From positions 1 to 47,767 of the IMG/VR virus record IMGVR_UViG_3300042938_001376: a DNA stretch of 47,767 nt. The stretch is one strand, 5' to 3'. Shown piece by piece: positions 6,950 through 14,299 of this stretch (positions are counted from its first letter, which is position 1; every line of letters starts with the position of its first letter). Origin of the DNA: a virus. Below the pieces are notes generated by a model. The model did not search any database, was not told the origin of the DNA, and saw nothing but the letters and a program-made list of their open reading frames with translations. Both the position numbers and the translations under genes were made by a program.

Positions 6950-8535
6950 AACTAAATGTTATTATACTATTGTTTTTTTGTGTGTTTTGGTTCTTAAACC
7001 TGAATGCACAAACTTACAATTATAGTTACACAGACCCTTGTACGGGTAATCTAAAAACAATAGTAGTGCCTATCAACGGAAACGTCACCGTTGCATACTA
7101 CGGAGAAATCGGGTCGTTTAGTCAAAACGATTTTACAAACGGAACATTTGACAATTGGACTAATAACATATTTTCACAATATGGTACGAATAGTCCTTGC
7201 TCTGAAATCGTGGGTTTAGGTACCACAATAAATGTAACCCAAGGAACCGCATTAAATGTTATTGGGATTCTAAACTCATTATCGTCAATATCTGATTTAG
7301 CCGGTGGGTCCACCAACATATTGGGAGGGGCTGTTAGTTCTTTAAGTAATGGGGGGTCTGGCAATAAAAACAAAAAAGGGAATAATTCCCAAAATGGAAG
7401 TGGAAGTAATACAACAAATACTAATAATTCCACAACCAATAATACTCAAAATCAAACGAATGGAACAGGTAACTCTACTCAAGGAGGTACAACCACTTCT
7501 GGATCAAATGAAGGAACTACAAACGGAGGAAATGGAACCACTAATCAAAATGTTGGAACTCAAAATTCAACACAAACAGGAGGAACTACAACTGAAGGTG
7601 GATCAAATGAAACAGGAACTCAGTCGTCTGAATCGTCTGTAGGTGGTCAGATAGGCGGTCAGATAGGTGGTCAAATAAACAATCAAACAACAACGGAAAA
7701 TGGTGGTAATAGTAACAATAGCGGCGTCGGGACTACTGGGAATAACGGTGGGAATGGGAGTACAGGGTCTGGTTCAGGAAATAATCAGACGGAAGAAAGC
7801 CAAACAACAACGGAAGAAGGAGGAGGACAAACAAATATAACAGGAGGTGCAACCACAACAATAAACTCAACACCAACATCTAAAGAAGGTGGTAAACCAA
7901 CAATAGTGGGTAGTGGAGATTTTATTGGGTTTAACTTTAGAAACAATGACGTTAAGTCGGGGTTAAAGTTAACGGGTGGTTATACTGCAATGAGATGGGA
8001 TGGTAAACGAAGTTCTGGGGTTTTAGTTGATTACACCTCAGCACTTAGAGGTCCTAACATAACAGGATTTTATGCATTCATTAGGTCTAAATCAATCATA
8101 ATAGGTTCAGGTACACTGACCGTAGGGTTTTTTGGTAATAAATCATTATATGGAACAATAGCGGTAGGTCAAATGTTTACATTTAAAAAACCTAAATCAC
8201 TTAAACTTCTTTATATGGCAACCGTATCTTATGGTCAAGTATATAGAGAATCTTTTTTAGGTACTGCCGTTATTGGTGGGGCAACTTATGATATGAAAAT
8301 AGGTAAACGATTTGATATTAAATTAATGAACCTATTTGTTTATGCTCCTTATGTGAGTTACTATAATGATGTGGTAATGAAATCTCCTTATGTAATGTTA
8401 CCAAGTATTGGTACAAATATTAAAATAACAAAAAAGTTTAAATTTAACATAAACGCAGGTGGTGCTTGGGATTTGAAATCAAGTGCTTTAAATTATACGG
8501 TAACATGTGGAGCAAGAATGTTAGTAGGACAATAA
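6946..8535 (+). CDS. Outer-membrane barrel protein with long Asn/Gly/Thr-rich spacer
   Basis: 529 residues from a TTG start (TTGA overlap with the previous stop). Signal peptide 1-22 ends LNAQ. A folded N-terminal part (about 23-130) contains CTGNLKTIVVPINGNVTVAY. Residues about 135-320 are low-complexity Asn/Gly/Thr/Ser/Gln, including a GGQI triplet repeat. The last roughly 200 residues alternate polar and hydrophobic positions, as in an outer-membrane beta barrel (TGFYAFIRSKSIIIGSGTLT, FKFNINAGGAWDL). It lies between a CsgG-like gene and a secreted lectin, suggesting a joint role at the cell surface. Exact function unknown. Confidence 0.83.
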   Translation: MKLNVIILLFFCVFWFLNLNAQTYNYSYTDPCTGNLKTIVVPINGNVTVAYYGEIGSFSQNDFTNGTFDNWTNNIFSQYGTNSPCSEIVGLGTTINVTQGTALNVIGILNSLSSISDLAGGSTNILGGAVSSLSNGGSGNKNKKGNNSQNGSGSNTTNTNNSTTNNTQNQTNGTGNSTQGGTTTSGSNEGTTNGGNGTTNQNVGTQNSTQTGGTTTEGGSNETGTQSSESSVGGQIGGQIGGQINNQTTTENGGNSNNSGVGTTGNNGGNGSTGSGSGNNQTEESQTTTEEGGGQTNITGGATTTINSTPTSKEGGKPTIVGSGDFIGFNFRNNDVKSGLKLTGGYTAMRWDGKRSSGVLVDYTSALRGPNITGFYAFIRSKSIIIGSGTLTVGFFGNKSLYGTIAVGQMFTFKKPKSLKLLYMATVSYGQVYRESFLGTAVIGGATYDMKIGKRFDIKLMNLFVYAPYVSYYNDVVMKSPYVMLPSIGTNIKITKKFKFNINAGGAWDLKSSALNYTVTCGARMLVGQ

Positions 8536-9512
8536 TAACGTTAATGTTATTTGTTATTCCGTTTATAGGGTTTACTCAAAACTTTACATATTCGGGATAC
8601 ATTTATAATGCGGATGGAACGGGTGCGGTTAATGTACCTGTTAAGTTGTATAAAAGAACTACACCCGTAATGAATGGGTTTACATCACAAAATAATTTTA
8701 ATGGACATTCATACTATAGATCAACAGGGTCAATGACTTGGACTGCGGCCAAACAAGCCTGTATTAATATGGGAGGACATCTTGTTACCTCAACTACATT
8801 GGCTGAAAATAATTTTTTATTTGGATTATGGCCAAGTGGGTGGATTGGTTTAACCGATGAGGTTACCGAAGGTGTTTGGCAATGGGTAACTGGAGAACCA
8901 TATTCTTGGTCATATTGGAATGGTGGTGAACCGAATAACTCTAATAATGAGGATTACATACAATTTGTTGGTGGTGGAAGATGGAATGATTTACCTAATA
9001 TGTCGTTGCCGTATGTGTTGGAATTTGAATACATTGTTACATACACTTCTTGGGTATTACATCAAACGGCATATACAAATGCGTCGGGGTATTATAGTTT
9101 CTCACAACCAACAAGTCCTGCGGTTGAGTGGTATTTACAATACGATGCCACAACACCTGTAACCGCATTACAAATAACAGATATGGTTGAGGTATCAAAG
9201 TTAGTTTTGGGAACGACAGCCATTAAAAGTATTCATTACCATAGATATGATGTGAACTACGATGGTAAAATAAACATTGCTGACCAAAATTATATTAACT
9301 TAAGAAGGTATAACACATTAACAAATTGGGTTACAATGACACCATCTAAATTATTCACACCAGCACAATATACAACACTAACAACAAACACAACAGACCT
9401 AAGAATAAGTATTCCTGGTATGCCATCTATGACAATAAACTCACCCGTAAGTGGGGGGTCACAAAACTATTACTTGATTGCTCCTGGATATAAAACAACA
9501 GTAAATTACTAA
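8505..9512 (+). CDS. Secreted C-type lectin with dockerin-like module
   Basis: The ATG at 8505 gives a proper signal peptide (MWSKNVSRTIITLMLFVIPF, then IGFTQ); an earlier TTG at 8466 would spoil it. The gene overlaps the previous one by 31 bases. Residues about 65-180 are a canonical C-type lectin domain: WTAAKQACINMGGHLV, WIGLTDEVTEGVWQWVTGE, then GGEPNNSNNEDYI and RWNDLP. The EPN and WND motifs are those of calcium-dependent, mannose-type sugar binding. Residues about 224-270 contain a dockerin-like module with calcium loop DVNYDGKINIADQNY. The protein therefore probably binds glycans outside the cell and may dock onto a cohesin such as that encoded at 3580. Confidence 0.87.
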   Translation: MWSKNVSRTIITLMLFVIPFIGFTQNFTYSGYIYNADGTGAVNVPVKLYKRTTPVMNGFTSQNNFNGHSYYRSTGSMTWTAAKQACINMGGHLVTSTTLAENNFLFGLWPSGWIGLTDEVTEGVWQWVTGEPYSWSYWNGGEPNNSNNEDYIQFVGGGRWNDLPNMSLPYVLEFEYIVTYTSWVLHQTAYTNASGYYSFSQPTSPAVEWYLQYDATTPVTALQITDMVEVSKLVLGTTAIKSIHYHRYDVNYDGKINIADQNYINLRRYNTLTNWVTMTPSKLFTPAQYTTLTTNTTDLRISIPGMPSMTINSPVSGGSQNYYLIAPGYKTTVNY

Positions 9513-10384
9513 TGAAAAAACTAACATTACTTTTTATTTTGTCTTTTTTGGGGTTTTTACTTCAAGCTCAAGATACTATTAAATTAACACCACAAGAACT
9601 ATTTGATTATAACTCAAAATGGAATAATTTAGGGACTACCCAATCTTACGTTGATTATTCAAAAGACATACTTTCTTCATCTGACATATCTTTAGGTTAT
9701 GTTAATAATCGTTTATCAACAACTCTTAATTTAAGTTATAATATAACATCAAACACTCAAAAATGGAATCACGCATTTATAACATCAATAAACCCAATAT
9801 GGAAGTATTATGGGATTGGATATGGGATTTCAAAAACAAAAAAAAATAGGGTAATTACATTACAAACAATTGGGTCTTGTGATTTTGTTTTCCAAAAAAA
9901 TATAACCGTATCATTTATTGATGTAATCAACACTAAAAAATTTGGAAAGTTTGGTTACAATTTTATAACATCAAAAACATTTTGGGGTGAGTGGGAAGGT
10001 CCTTGGGAAGGTCAGTTTGTGGTTGATTCAAGTGGTAATTGGGTTGAGAATATTTACCCAATAAACCCACCATCAACTCAACTAACAATTAGAGTTATGT
10101 TAATGTATACTTACCCGATAAAGACGAAAATCGTTGATATTTCACCACAGATATTTACCACAGGAGATATTTATAAAGTGTTTAAAAGCGATGATTTAAA
10201 TATTGGGTATTTTGAAAATTTCAACTTAGACATTTATTACGGAATTTCTATGAATTGGAAAATTACTAATAAATTTGTTTTAAATACAAACTTTAGATTA
10301 AACAACACAATAGATAAAACAATTACAACGTATAAAAAAAGTAATCCTATTTTATTTATGATAGGTACAAGATTCCAACTTTAA
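9512..10384 (+). CDS. Predicted outer-membrane beta-barrel protein
   Basis: 290 residues. Signal peptide about 1-20 ends QAQ. The mature part is rich in alternating aromatic/polar strands (TLNLSYNITSNTQKW, YYGIGYGISKTKKNR, NLDIYYGISMNWKIT), ending FMIGTRFQL, which looks like a barrel-closing strand. It overlaps the lectin stop by one base (TAATG). There is no recognisable transport or enzymatic motif. It may be a phage-encoded porin-like or surface-blocking protein; that role is inference. Confidence 0.82.
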   Translation: MKKLTLLFILSFLGFLLQAQDTIKLTPQELFDYNSKWNNLGTTQSYVDYSKDILSSSDISLGYVNNRLSTTLNLSYNITSNTQKWNHAFITSINPIWKYYGIGYGISKTKKNRVITLQTIGSCDFVFQKNITVSFIDVINTKKFGKFGYNFITSKTFWGEWEGPWEGQFVVDSSGNWVENIYPINPPSTQLTIRVMLMYTYPIKTKIVDISPQIFTTGDIYKVFKSDDLNIGYFENFNLDIYYGISMNWKITNKFVLNTNFRLNNTIDKTITTYKKSNPILFMIGTRFQL

Positions 10385-10389
10385 CTGAT

Positions 10390-10983
10390 ATGAAAAAATT
10401 ATTATTAACACTATTATTAACATTACCATTATTCGTATTCAGTCAGAAGACGTTAAGAGATTCTATCTATATTAAAACAGATATGTTTGAGATTGTTTAT
10501 TCAGAGAAATTACAACAACCAAAGTTTATTCGGTATACGGTACAATGTCCTAATGGATCGGCACCAAGAACAGGGATGGATTTCTATACTTGTGATTCAA
10601 TACTTACCTCTGATGATAAAGATTATTTTAATAATTCATATGATAAAGGTCATATGGCACCAGCGGCTGACTTTAATTGCACAAAAGATTTATTATTTAA
10701 AACGTTCACTTATCTAAATTGTTCATTACAACAAGAAAACTTAAATAGAACGACTTGGAGATTATTAGAAGTTAGAGAAAGGGAATTAGCAAAAACAGGT
10801 AAAAATGTTGTCGTTGAAATCAGATGTATATTTTCTAAAAAATCAATTGTTTTACCAACAGGGGCAACAGTTCCTGATGGGTATATTAAAACAATAAAAT
10901 ATGGTAATAAAATGGAGAAATATTACTTCAAAAATGAAAAACCTTTATCCACTGACTTTACTAAATACATTATTAAAAGTTAA
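10390..10983 (+). CDS. Secreted DNA/RNA non-specific endonuclease
   Basis: 197 residues. Signal peptide 1-19 (MKKLLLTLLLTLPLFVFSQ). The motif YDKGHMAPAADF corresponds to the D-R-G-H motif of the Endonuclease_NS (NucA/NUC1) family, with His88 as general base. The downstream NCSLQQENLNRTTWR carries the metal-binding Asn and the usual N-x-x-x-W helix. Arg of DRGH is Lys here, a tolerated change in some members. It is shorter than many family members at the C-terminus. It should degrade DNA or RNA in the periplasm or outside the cell, for nucleotide salvage or against competing DNA. Why a phage would export it is unclear. Confidence 0.9.
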   Translation: MKKLLLTLLLTLPLFVFSQKTLRDSIYIKTDMFEIVYSEKLQQPKFIRYTVQCPNGSAPRTGMDFYTCDSILTSDDKDYFNNSYDKGHMAPAADFNCTKDLLFKTFTYLNCSLQQENLNRTTWRLLEVRERELAKTGKNVVVEIRCIFSKKSIVLPTGATVPDGYIKTIKYGNKMEKYYFKNEKPLSTDFTKYIIKS

Positions 10984-10986
10984 GAC

Positions 10987-10993
10987 TATTTAT
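10987..10993 (+). promoter_or_regulatory. TATTTAT motif upstream of 11011
   Basis: TATTTAT immediately after the nuclease stop, 17 bases before the ATG at 11011. It is followed by TTATAAAACTAAACG and may start a short transcription unit with 11314. Confidence 0.4.
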
Positions 10994-11010
10994 TTATAAA
11001 ACTAAACGTT

Positions 11011-11295
11011 ATGTCAGGAAACACAAACCCAATTTCAGGATTCGCAGATACGTTCTTATCTAAACTTAAAGAACAATCTTTTATTATTATACTTATGTTA
11101 GGTGTAATTTATTATCAACATCGTATGATGGAAGAAAGAGTTTCATTTTGGCAAGTACAATACGAAGAAAAGGACCAACTTATAGATAAAACGGCCAAAG
11201 AAGATAAAGAAATACTCTTACAAAGAATTACGTATCTCCAAGACCAAAGAGATAAGTATGTTGAGGATGCAATAAATGAATTAAAAGATAAATAA
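11011..11295 (+). CDS. Single-pass membrane protein with coiled-coil tail
   Basis: 94 residues: a short N-terminus, one membrane segment (SFIIILMLGVIYYQHRMM, about 28-45), then a charged helix with heptad-like spacing to the end (QRITYLQDQRDKYVEDAINE). The topology resembles phage spanin or envelope-spanning helper proteins but carries no family motif. It precedes the coiled-coil protein at 11314. Confidence 0.8.
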   Translation: MSGNTNPISGFADTFLSKLKEQSFIIILMLGVIYYQHRMMEERVSFWQVQYEEKDQLIDKTAKEDKEILLQRITYLQDQRDKYVEDAINELKDK

Positions 11296-11313
11296 ATTAA
11301 AAACTAAGTAAAA

Positions 11314-12324
11314 ATGAAAAAACACGCACACATCAAACACAACGAAACCGCCGAAACACATTCAAATGAAACCTCAGGTGGAGCATCAATTGACAATACA
11401 ACCACTGCATCTGCGGGTGTGGAAGTCGGAGATGAAAATGCCTCAATTGGTATTGAAGCGTCTGCTAAAACCGGAACAGAGGCATCTGTGGAAGGTGGAT
11501 TAGACGGTAATAACGTATATGTAGAAGCAAACTACTCAGATACAACTGAAGTTCATGTGACGGTAGAAGGTCAAGCAAATGCTGAAGGATTTGGAGTTGG
11601 TGGTTCTGTAGACGCTTATGCTAAAACAGGAAATGAGGCAAGTTTAGAAGTAAGAGCGGGAGATGAAGGTGTAGTTGCAAACGGAAGTGTATCTGCAGGT
11701 ACATCAGTAGGTGTTGATGGTGAAGGAACTGCCGATTTTAGAGAAGGTTCAGTAACTGCTGGAGCAGGAGTATCGGTTGGAGAACAAGTTGGAATTGGTG
11801 GTGGTGGTGAAGCTACCTTTGTGGATGGAGTTGCAACTGTTGGAGTTAGTGGTGAAGTGGCGGTTTTACTTGGTGTTGATGTTGATTTAAGTGTTAGTGT
11901 TGATACAAACCAAATTGCTGAAGACGCTAGATTGGCGGCTGAAGAATCAGAACGTGTGGCGGCAGAAGCACAAGCATTATCTGAAGCAACACAAAGAGAA
12001 ACTGAACGACTTGCAAAAATAGCCCAAGAAGAAACTGAAAGAAAGGCGAGAGAAGCTCAAGAAGAATTTGATAGACAAGCGAAAGCTGCTAAAGAGGAAA
12101 CTGATAGATTGGCAAGAATTGCTCAGGAAGAATTAGATAGAAAGGCGAGAGAGGCACAACAAGAACTTGATAGACAAGCGAGAGCAGCACAAGATGAACT
12201 TGATAGACAAGCAAGAGCGGCACAAGATGAAATTAATAGACAGGCAAGAGAGGCTCAAGACGCGTTAGATAGAGCTGCTAGAGATGCTGAAAAATCAAAA
12301 TGGAATCCAAAAAATTGGTTTTAA
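11314..12324 (+). CDS. Gly/Ser/Val-rich repeat protein with 11-residue coiled-coil repeats
   Basis: 336 residues and no signal peptide. Residues 1-205 are Ala/Gly/Ser/Val/Glu-rich with recurrent ASVEGG, SVSAGTSVG and GEATFVDGVATVGV patterns, suggestive of a repetitive beta structure. Residues about 210-325 are a continuous helix of about nine 11-residue repeats of the type AQEELDRKARE, encoded by 33-base tandem units (about 11987-12290). The C-terminus is WNPKNWF. Eleven-residue helical repeats occur in apolipoprotein-like and LEA-like proteins, where they bind lipid or form long right-handed coils. A fibrous virion or surface role is possible; function unknown. Confidence 0.87.
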   Translation: MKKHAHIKHNETAETHSNETSGGASIDNTTTASAGVEVGDENASIGIEASAKTGTEASVEGGLDGNNVYVEANYSDTTEVHVTVEGQANAEGFGVGGSVDAYAKTGNEASLEVRAGDEGVVANGSVSAGTSVGVDGEGTADFREGSVTAGAGVSVGEQVGIGGGGEATFVDGVATVGVSGEVAVLLGVDVDLSVSVDTNQIAEDARLAAEESERVAAEAQALSEATQRETERLAKIAQEETERKAREAQEEFDRQAKAAKEETDRLARIAQEELDRKAREAQQELDRQARAAQDELDRQARAAQDEINRQAREAQDALDRAARDAEKSKWNPKNWF

Positions 12325-12326
12325 AT

Positions 12327-12782
12327 ATGAAGAATTTAATCTTACTCTTTGGTATGTTACTACTTGGTAACCTCGCAACGGCTCAACAATGTGTTCATGT
12401 TGATTCAATATATAATACGGCAAAATTAAGAGAACTGGGTAATAGAGATATTCGTTTTGGTATTAAACAAATTGTTGAAGAAGAGTTATCTGAAAAGTAT
12501 TGTTTATCTGACAATGGTGATGATATTGATGTTGAGGTGTATTATTTTGGATTACCTAAAACAACCATAAGAGTTGTTGGTGTAGAAAAAACAAACACAA
12601 TAACTCAGGTCGGAGTTAAACTTCACTATAAAGGTAATTGTTACCAAGGTATTGGTGAATCAGACACTGAGATTAGAGCGATAATGATTGAGGTTCAAGA
12701 AGGGTCAATTCCATTTGAAAAGATGACGGTATCGTCAGCGTTAAAAAAAGCAATACACGAGGCTGCAACTAAATTGCCGTGA
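12327..12782 (+). CDS. Short CsgG-like secreted protein
   Basis: The ATG at 12327, three bases after the previous stop, gives a clean signal peptide (MKNLILLFGMLLLGNLATAQ); a further upstream in-frame ATG at 12300 lies inside the previous gene. The mature 130 residues align by eye with the C-terminal half of the CsgG-like protein at 6209: VEVYYFGLPKTTIRVVGVEK / IEVYDFSVSEDEVVKVNGQQ, then TQVGVKL / TRLGLQI, then GIGESDT / GLGEAST, and a final helix SALKKAIHEAATKL / TKKALETASSRV. It lacks a lipobox. It could be a CsgG-fold accessory. Stop overlaps the next GTG start. Confidence 0.82.
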   Translation: MKNLILLFGMLLLGNLATAQQCVHVDSIYNTAKLRELGNRDIRFGIKQIVEEELSEKYCLSDNGDDIDVEVYYFGLPKTTIRVVGVEKTNTITQVGVKLHYKGNCYQGIGESDTEIRAIMIEVQEGSIPFEKMTVSSALKKAIHEAATKLP

Positions 12783-13231
12783 AGATATGGACACTTTTGA
12801 TATTGTTAATTTTGTCCTCATACTCTTTCTCTCAAATCAGAATTACTGATGTTGGGGATGGGTGGAAAGGTAAAGTAGAACAGGCTTTAGATACTGTACA
12901 AAAATATGATATAGAAAAATACTACCTTATTATGGAAACATGTAAGGTAGTTGCTTTTTGGAATGGAGGGTTTTCAACAACAGAATCGGATAGTATAATT
13001 ACAATTCCAACAAAAGAGATGAACAACGGTAATATATACAATATAGCCGCAATCCTTGTTCACGAGTCATTACATTTATATTTTTTAACAACTAACTTTA
13101 ACTTGGCACCAAACGTTGAAGAAGTAATAACTTATCAACATGAGTTGGATTTCTTAAAAAAGATTCCATATGTTGATGAATGGTTAATAGAAAACGCCAA
13201 AAACAAAATCAAATTTTATTCAAAACCATAG
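12779..13231 (+). CDS. Secreted zincin-like metallopeptidase
   Basis: 150 residues from a GTG start that overlaps the previous stop (GTGA). Signal peptide about 1-19 ends SFSQ. The zinc-binding helix is AAILVHESLHLYF, with His95-Glu96 and His99 (HExxH). A downstream VEEVITYQHELDFL offers Glu as a third ligand, as in gluzincins. The protein is very small for a protease, and substrate and family are unknown. Second HExxH protein in the window (see 18792), but unlike that one it is exported rather than leader-tagged. Confidence 0.83.
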   Translation: MKIWTLLILLILSSYSFSQIRITDVGDGWKGKVEQALDTVQKYDIEKYYLIMETCKVVAFWNGGFSTTESDSIITIPTKEMNNGNIYNIAAILVHESLHLYFLTTNFNLAPNVEEVITYQHELDFLKKIPYVDEWLIENAKNKIKFYSKP

Positions 13232-13266
13232 TTGATTTTAGAACACAAATCATTTAATTTTTGTAT

Positions 13267-13551
13267 ATGAAAAAAAAAGAAATAGATATTGGACCATTAT
13301 TTGTGATGATAATTGGATTCCTACTTGGTATGGTTCTTATATCGTTAACATCGTGTGATAAAACAATATCTGAACAAATAGAAAAACCTATAGAGTTAAG
13401 ACAGAAATCTAATGACCGTTTCAAAAATGTAACAGAATTTACATATGGAGGTTGTGAATACATTAAAGTTGGTTTTGGAGAAAATACTTGGGGTTCACAT
13501 AAAGGAAATTGTGAAAACCCAATTCATTTTGAAAACAAAAATCCACGTTAA
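13267..13551 (+). CDS. Small membrane or lipoprotein with C-terminal Cys motif
   Basis: The ATG at 13267 is chosen over a TTG at 13261. A hydrophobic segment (PLFVMIIGFLLGMVLISLTSC, about 9-29) ends in a possible lipobox-like SLTSC. After a charged linker comes FTYGGCEYIKVGF, then HKGNCENPIHF, a pattern I recall from small phage proteins (G-C-E-Y-I ... H-K-G-N-C). It may be a membrane-anchored metal or heme ligand, which is not proven. An imperfect host-type -7 box (TAATTTTTG, one base too long) lies just upstream. Confidence 0.82.
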   Translation: MKKKEIDIGPLFVMIIGFLLGMVLISLTSCDKTISEQIEKPIELRQKSNDRFKNVTEFTYGGCEYIKVGFGENTWGSHKGNCENPIHFENKNPR

Positions 13552-13762
13552 CCAACACCATATTAGGTCAAACAAAACAAAGAATACGGACTTACCGGTA
13601 ATAACAATTAAACAAGGTAGAAAGAACACGTATTGTAATGAGGTCGAAATACTTGGACCAAGTAGAATTATATATTGTGGTAGTGGGGATGAGAAACCGT
13701 TATTAAGTTGTGGGGCAAGAGTAGTAATAGAAACTGAAAGTGAAATTAAAATAATAAGTTAA
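13445..13762 (+). CDS. Phage-family small protein; start uncertain
   Basis: The conserved part is the last roughly 60 residues: TDLPVITIKQGRKNTYCNEV, EILGPSRIIYCGSGDEKPLL, then SCGARVVIETESEIKII. From memory this matches a recurrent small Bacteroidota-phage protein. No ATG, GTG or TTG lies in frame between the upstream stop at 13551 and this block. The only ATG in frame is at 13445, inside the previous gene. Residues 1-45 are then an out-of-frame reading of that gene. Either the long form is real, a non-standard start is used near 13570, or ribosomes shift from the previous frame. Confidence 0.72.
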   Translation: MEVVNTLKLVLEKILGVHIKEIVKTQFILKTKIHVNQHHIRSNKTKNTDLPVITIKQGRKNTYCNEVEILGPSRIIYCGSGDEKPLLSCGARVVIETESEIKIIS

Positions 13763-13765
13763 GAC

Positions 13766-13849
13766 ATGAAAAGATTATTTAAATACCTTTCTTGGTTAGA
13801 ACAAGAAAGAATAAAAGCTATGGTTCACTGTGGAAGAGGAAACTATTAA
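13766..13849 (+). CDS. 27-residue microprotein, paralogue of the ORF at 984
   Basis: MKRLFKYLSWLEQERIKAMV followed by HCGRGNY. It shares the pattern MK(K/R)LF(R/K)YLxWLxxE(K/R)IxAMVxCxRG with 984-1064. It starts three bases after the preceding stop and overlaps the next gene by 20 bases. The repeated occurrence is the main argument that it is real. Function unknown. Confidence 0.68.
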   Translation: MKRLFKYLSWLEQERIKAMVHCGRGNY

Positions 13850-14225
13850 TTCAAAAAAACCTGATAATTATGTGGAAAACGCAGGATTATTACCTTATGG
13901 TAGTAATATTGGGGCACCTGCTATACATGTTCCTAATATAGAAAGTTGGAAACAACCAAGAGTAATTCACGTTAACCAACAATTCCAAGATAAGGTTGAG
14001 GAATTAAAGAATGAATATCAAAAACTAATTGACGAATACAAGTGGAATGACTTGGTTTATAATGCAAAGTTTAGTTTTGAACCTGTGATTGGAAAAATAT
14101 ATCATCTTTATTATGGTAAAAAAGGAAATGTTTTCTTATCATTAATAGACCCAAAAGAATGGAATCGTGAACACATTGGGTCTTTTAAATATAATCACGA
14201 CAATAAATGGATTAAAATAAATTAA
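13830..14225 (+). CDS. DUF2452-like protein
   Basis: 131 residues from a GTG start inside the end of the microprotein gene. The opening KKPDNYVENAGLLPYGSNIG followed by APAIHVPNIES, and the later LVYNAKFSFEPVIGKIYHLY with LSLIDPKEW, match the DUF2452 pattern known from Bacteroidota chromosomes and phages (recalled). Helical middle, beta-rich end, soluble; molecular function unknown. An AT-rich tract and the -7 box of the next gene follow. Confidence 0.85.
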   Translation: MEEETINSKKPDNYVENAGLLPYGSNIGAPAIHVPNIESWKQPRVIHVNQQFQDKVEELKNEYQKLIDEYKWNDLVYNAKFSFEPVIGKIYHLYYGKKGNVFLSLIDPKEWNREHIGSFKYNHDNKWIKIN

Positions 14226-14287
14226 GATGTTTTACAAATTAAAATACAAATTATTAAAATATATTTTATTAAAATTAAAAAAATGAT

Positions 14288-14295
14288 TATATTTG
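14288..14295 (+). promoter_or_regulatory. -7 box TATATTTG, 4 bases before ATG
   Basis: TATATTTG followed by TATT and the ATG at 14300. Same box and same four-base gap as at 17704, 20057 and 21543. Predicts a leaderless mRNA. Confidence 0.65.
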
Positions 14296-14299
14296 TATT

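Noticed and set aside
8871-9030. Variable region of a diversity-generating retroelement in the lectin gene
   Set aside because: No reverse transcriptase and no template repeat copy are visible in the window; the lectin is of the classical EPN type.
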